From NCBI GenBank assembly GCA_963669155.1, contig OZ022597.1:1-64000 (forward strand): 64,000 bases of DNA, given 5' to 3'. Below are positions 59,825 to 64,000 of the stretch, piece by piece. The translations under genes and the position numbers were made by a program. Source of the DNA: Arbacia lixula. Lineage: Eukaryota; Echinodermata; Echinoidea; Arbacioida; Arbaciidae. Positions within the stretch are counted from its first letter, which is position 1. Each line of letters begins with the position of its first letter. The notes below the pieces were generated by a model that was given only the letters and a program-made list of their open reading frames with translations, had not been told where the DNA came from and made no database searches.

Positions 59825-60326
59825 CTGGTCAACAACAAAAATTAAAAAAAAAAAGAATAAAATAAATAAATAAATAAATAGCAAGCAAATAAAATGAAAA
59901 ACAAACAAATGGGTACACTATTTAGGTCACTAAAAGGCTTTCAGTGCAAACAATGCCATATTCCACATTAATATAGCAGTTGTTCAATGTTATCATTTCA
60001 GGAGTGCCATAACACCTCTGACAAGTACATTTAAGTGGACAAAGCGCCAACAACCGTAAAAAAAAAAATAATTCAAATACCCTTTTTTTTTTTTTTTGGG
60101 GGGGGGGGGTTATTAACCTTCATCACATTATGTAAGTGATGGGTCGTACAATAAAAAATGGGAAAACTTTGTCATCAACTCCCATTTGCACAAAATTACC
60201 CATAAATGTTCCATCTAACTCCTGTTCCATCTTAGATAGTGGAGGCCCCTATTTTTTTTTTAATCAATAACAAATTTTAACAAAATCACAGATCATATTT
60301 GTAAAATTCTTTGTGAAAACACTTAC

Positions 60327-60530
60327 ATGTACTCTCTGGACGGGACTTTGGGCTGGTGACTGGGGTTCTAACCGTAGACTCGGACTGCACAGGGGTAATG
60401 ATGGGGAGGGATGGTCCAGGAACATCACGCCAACTGGGTTTTTTTAATAGGGGCATAGCCAGCTCCTTAGGCTTCCCCTGGGTCTTTCGTGGGCTTCGCC
60501 TGACAGGTTCTGGTGTGTCTGACTCCATAT
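60327..60530 (-). CDS. DUF4806-type gene, exon 4 (linker)
   Basis: It encodes a Pro/Ser/Arg-rich linker starting DMESDTPEPVRRSPRKTQGK, then PLLKKPSWRDVPGPS. It is probably disordered, with RRSPRK and KSRP basic clusters. Phase 1 in and out. Confidence 0.75.
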
Positions 60531-61484
60531 CTAGAAAACATCATGAATAATATTAAACAAGACTTGATCATTAAAGACAGCCCGTCCCTTTTTCAGATCA
60601 TCACAAAACCATCGAAACATTGGCAAAACATATAGAGAAGTGTTAGCAAGTTGTATATTCATAATTTGAAACTGATACGTAGTGTAAAATTCAAACAATG
60701 CATGTAAACAACGTCTCATTAATAGTCTTTACCTCAGGCTCTTAGCAGTTTGTGTTGAAATATTTGCTTTATTGAATCATCTGTTTGTGAAATTATAAAA
60801 CGCATTATGGAAGAAATTGTTCTATAGAAGGAATCATCTCCAAAGTTTGGTAATTACTCATAAAAGTAGGATTTCACACATGCATAATAACCACATAGAT
60901 ACTGTAACAAAGACTAATACTTTTTTCGCAGTACGAAAAAAGTCGGTTTGAAATTTAACGGCTGAAATTTTTACATATACAGAAAGCTTCAACATGCTAT
61001 ATTCTTAGAAATGGTCTTGAATCACACTTTCTTTAATTTACGATTGTGATACACGATTTCAAATTTTAAGCTTGCAAAAGGGACGGACAATCTTTAAGCT
61101 ACATGAATGAGCCTGTCTTAAGTATTTATATATGCCTGTAACAGGGCCCTGCAGCAAAATAATAACTCTTCCAATTTTGCCATAAATGTACCAATCATCA
61201 TTTTCTGGCGCAAACAGAAAACCTAAATTATTTAATCAGTGAGCACAAAGCCTACATGCATGGCATGAATGATTGTGGTGTTTACGTTCAGGAATCAAAA
61301 TGAATAACAAAGCTCAGAACAACACAAGAAACAGATAATATGTATGCTCGTCCACATCCAGCACATGAGAGCACCCTGGCCTTATATGCTCTCTTTCCAA
61401 ATGTTGGCCATGTATCATATGGAATTCGGCCTTCAGCAGTGATGCCAACAGAAATACTTCTGAAGATCAGGATCTTAAACTTAC

Positions 61485-61604
61485 CATCATCTGAAGAGCT
61501 GAACCTAGATGGAGCTTGCCTCTTCCTGGGCCTTTCTTCATCAGACTCTACATTTGACGTTTCCTCTGCCTTCTTGGCAATATTCCTTGCCTTCTCATAG
61601 TTAT
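61485..61604 (-). CDS. DUF4806-type gene, exon 3
   Basis: It encodes DNYEKARNIAKKAEETSNVE followed by a basic run (ERPRKRQ) and Ser-rich SSSDD. The Y-x-x-A helix ends the N-terminal module. KRQ/PRKR could be a nuclear localisation signal. Phase 1 in and out. Confidence 0.8.
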
Positions 61605-62299
61605 CTGTAAACATAATTCATCTTGGTATGAATTCCTGATGGTATACATGTGCAAATGTATATCAGCCATTTCATTAAGAAATTGTGTGATAATATTAAG
61701 AAAGATCTGTGTACCAATACAACAGAAAATACATGTAAAATAAACCAAACAGAAAATTTGTCTCACTTTTCTTTGATTTTGCCTTTTCCAAACAAGAATT
61801 AACTGCAACGGTGATGAGTAAATGTTTGTGTACAATTGTGTGCATGCCTGCATGCAGTGTTGTCATTGTGCAAAATGAAATTTGAAGAAGAGTTTTGAAC
61901 TTTAAAAGATTATATACTTTGGCATAGGGTGTCATTTTTTTTACTAGCTGGTATACATTTTAAATAATGGTTTTGCAGTTATTTTTGGGAGTAAACCAGA
62001 GTCAAACAAACATGCCAAGAAAGGCAATAAAAAGTTCAAAATTATGTATTACATTGTACCATTTTTTTATCCAACATTTTACATCAGAGGCATCTGGCAA
62101 AAACAGTATTGAAACAGTAATTGAAAGTATTGAGACTTCACAAATAGCTTCAAGTTAAACAAAAAATAATTTGTGAAGGGTTCAGCTCTCATATTTTTGC
62201 AAGCTACACGAAGTTACTGAATCCCTTAAAATAAACCTATTCACATAGAGGTGGGGTAAGATTCATTTGAGTACATGTATACAAGTGCAAAATACTAAC

Positions 62300-62411
62300 C
62301 CGTTACACGGAGTAAACGTATCTCATGCTTTCCCCACGTCTGCGTATCTGGGATCTCATGTTTCTTTGCCTTAGTGGACTGCCTGTGTCCAGGCCAGTAG
62401 CAGTACGCCGC
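62300..62411 (-). CDS. DUF4806-type gene, exon 2
   Basis: It encodes AAYCYWPGHRQSTKAKKHEI, then TWGKHEIRLLRV. The Y-W-P-G and the W...IR.L. patterns are typical of the second block of the N-terminal module. In at phase 0, out at phase 1, donor CGG|GTTAGT. Confidence 0.8.
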
Positions 62412-62684
62412 CTAGATTAAAACAAAAAATCAGCCACAAGCATGACTTACTGAAAAACAAAACAAATTACAAATTCTGAAATGGCTATATAGCATTATAA
62501 AAAATCCTAGGTGTATTGTGTATATAAATCTACCATATTTGAAACTTAAAATGTAACAAATGCAACGTTTGAAGTTTCAATAGTAAATTTCATTTAATCA
62601 GCGTTTTATGACCCCTAAATGAAATCGGGTGAATCAGAAAAGGGGGGGGGGGAGAATACATGTACTTGTAAATTGTTGACTTAC

Positions 62685-62774
62685 ATTTGAATCTCCATCA
62701 TTCTCCAGCCACAAGGTAGAGACCAGTGCAACTGTGTTCTCATCTTTGAATAACACTACAGCATAGTCCTTCAT
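62685..62774 (-). CDS. DUF4806-type gene, exon 1 (start codon)
   Basis: It encodes MKDYAVVLFKDENTVALVST and then LWLENDGDSN, the familiar Y-A-V-V-x-F..D..T V..V...WL opening. The ATG directly follows an acceptor-like TTTACAG, so a 5' exon may exist upstream, or this could splice from the transposase gene. Donor AAT|GTAAGT, phase 0. Confidence 0.8.
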
Positions 62775-63115
62775 CTGTAAATTACAAAACAAACAAGATC
62801 AATAACTGTTTCTTACATGTAACTAAAAAAAGTGTGTGCATTGCATCTTCGTATACACCCATTGAGGAAAACTATTACATACATACATTGTGTACAGCAC
62901 AGGTAAAGAATATCATTTTATAATATGTGATGTGACACTAATGGAGTTGGTAGATTGTAATAGGAGCAACATTTGTACAGGGAATAATTTTCCTTGTATT
63001 GCATAGCTATTTGCTCTGCAATATTGCTTAACAAAATCAATTTTTGTTTTACATGTACATAGGACCGACTGCACATACTCTGTCGGAAACAAAAAAAAAA
63101 TTACCATTAATTCTA

Positions 63116-64000
63116 TCAGCAATGCAACAAAGCCATAAAGATGAATGTATTCCTGTTGACTTCAACCTTAAGAGCTTTCTTCTTTAGGGATCGGTGTGGG
63201 ACCATCCGCATGCTGGCATTGCGTTTGCTGACCTTGTGGACACCAATTACTTTAGAATCACAAGGTGTTGTGAATGCACTTTCACTGTTGGTGTAGACCC
63301 TACAAAGGAAAAGTTTGTCATCAACTTCGCTGGTTTCATTAGTTTCCTCTTCGACCTCACAGCATGAAGATTCATTGAGGACATAGCAATTATCAGGTTT
63401 CTTTGTAGATACAGCTGAGGTCTTCGGTTGGGTTGGTGCGCTTCGAAACTGTTCAACTTCACAAAGTCTCTTGATAATCTGGACAATGGGTCTTTTGCCA
63501 GATCTCACCAGTTTTTTCATGTACTGCAGGTAATTTTCAAAAGGGAATGCAGCACAAGTGTTGAGGTCTCCAAATGCACGGGCTTCATCTGCCAAATGGA
63601 TCATACTGTGGACATTGTATACAAGAAATTCCTGGCCATACAATGCACCTCCCTGATCATTGAAGAAAACCAGGAGATCTTCTGCAAAGGCATGGTACTC
63701 TGCAGCAAGTTCTCGGTTCACCAGCAGGCATGTACCAACACTAAGGGCCATGAACAGGTTGTATGAGACTGGCGTCAATACTCCTTTAAGGCAAATTTTA
63801 CCAGTATAAAGGAGAAATTGACGCAGCTCTGTTGCCTTCCATCTGTCAATATCACAAAGGTGACGTGGCTTTCGCTGGAAATCACTTGTTATGGAGTCTC
63901 TCAAACCAAGAAGCTTCTCACTGATGACACCAACTTGCACTGAACTCAATTTGAAATTTAGTAGTCTCCCTTTTCCTCTCATCCATATCAGAATCAACTT
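63116..64000 (-). CDS. Transposase-like protein, C-terminal part, cut by window edge
   Basis: The frame is open to the window end, so about 295 codons of a longer protein are seen. ATELRQFLLYTGKICLKGVL, then YHAFAEDLLVFFNDQGGALY, then VYNVHSMIHLADEARAFGDL and FPFENYLQYMKKLVRSGKRP match the C-terminal region of CACTA/EnSpm-type transposases (DUF4218-like H-x-x-x-H-L-A and F-E-N/R-Y-L boxes). The last 90 residues are acidic then basic. It lies on the same strand and 340 bp upstream of the DUF4806 gene. At about 63165 an AAG|GTTGAA could splice in phase 0 to that gene's first exon, but this donor is weak. Confidence 0.75.
   Translation of the reverse strand, partial: KLILIWMRGKGRLLNFKLSSVQVGVISEKLLGLRDSITSDFQRKPRHLCDIDRWKATELRQFLLYTGKICLKGVLTPVSYNLFMALSVGTCLLVNRELAAEYHAFAEDLLVFFNDQGGALYGQEFLVYNVHSMIHLADEARAFGDLNTCAAFPFENYLQYMKKLVRSGKRPIVQIIKRLCEVEQFRSAPTQPKTSAVSTKKPDNCYVLNESSCCEVEEETNETSEVDDKLFLCRVYTNSESAFTTPCDSKVIGVHKVSKRNASMRMVPHRSLKKKALKVEVNRNTFIFMALLHC

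Larger units (their letters stand above)
56663..62774 (-). other. Eight-exon DUF4806-type gene, 361 codons
   Basis: Reconstructed on the minus strand from exons at 62685-62774, 62300-62411, 61485-61604, 60327-60530, 59613-59824, 58112-58271, 57397-57503 and 56663-56743. Junction phases are 0, 1, 1, 1, 0, 1 and 0, all matching; the total is 1,086 nt including stop. The architecture is a conserved N-terminal module, a basic/Ser-rich linker, a coiled-coil stretch, a DUF4806 module and an acidic tail. This is the plan of a family found in many copies in cnidarians, insects and marine invertebrates, often beside transposase-like genes. The molecular function is unknown. Being spread over clean exons with no breaks, it is probably expressible. 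Confidence 0.85.

Overview
This is eukaryotic, AT-rich, intron-rich genomic DNA crowded with transposons. The only extended coding potential lies in spliced genes and retroelement remnants. A Death-NACHT-LRR receptor gene, a virus-like 2A motif, CR1/jockey-type retroelements and DUF4806/transposase-type genes point to a marine invertebrate. An invertebrate deuterostome fits best, most likely an echinoderm such as a sea urchin, where 2A motifs in NLR genes are known. The species call is inference.

Layout. 1-7.9 kb is noncoding: diverged tandem duplications, dead reverse-transcriptase pieces, a palindromic MITE with TTAA target duplication, and trinucleotide arrays. 7.9-43.3 kb (+) is one NLR-family gene that I rebuilt exon by exon from splice sites and reading phase. 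In order it encodes an N-terminal domain (7920-8609), a 2A exon ending near GDVERNPGP (9035-9192), a Death-domain exon (16503-16744), a large NACHT exon (24748-26219), four LRR exons of 54-58 codons, an LRR exon of about 111 codons and a terminal exon. Every junction is phase-compatible, except that the first LRR exon lacks a GT donor. The introns hold two decayed non-LTR retrotransposons, several MITEs and foldbacks, and a tandem duplication of LRR exon plus intron. 43.3-52.7 kb has a CpG-rich patch, GTACCATGGTAC-type and AACGTT-type arrays, and a small candidate three-exon gene (45.3-46.8 kb). 52.7-56.6 kb has a 1.2 kb near-palindrome inside a direct repeat, then a palindromic Tc1/mariner derivative. 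56.7-62.8 kb (-) is an eight-exon DUF4806-type gene of 361 codons with every splice phase consistent. Upstream on the same strand is the C-terminal part of a transposase-like protein that runs off the window end.

How it fits together. If translated as predicted, the NLR mRNA would give two products by 2A ribosome skipping: an acidic N-terminal polypeptide of about 280 residues, and a Death-NACHT-LRR receptor of about 945 residues starting with proline. The receptor has two oddities: a Walker A motif without the usual Gly-Lys-Thr, and the missing splice donor after the first LRR exon. It may be a degenerate or non-ATPase paralogue. The DUF4806 gene and the transposase fragment probably belong to one large DNA-transposon-derived locus.
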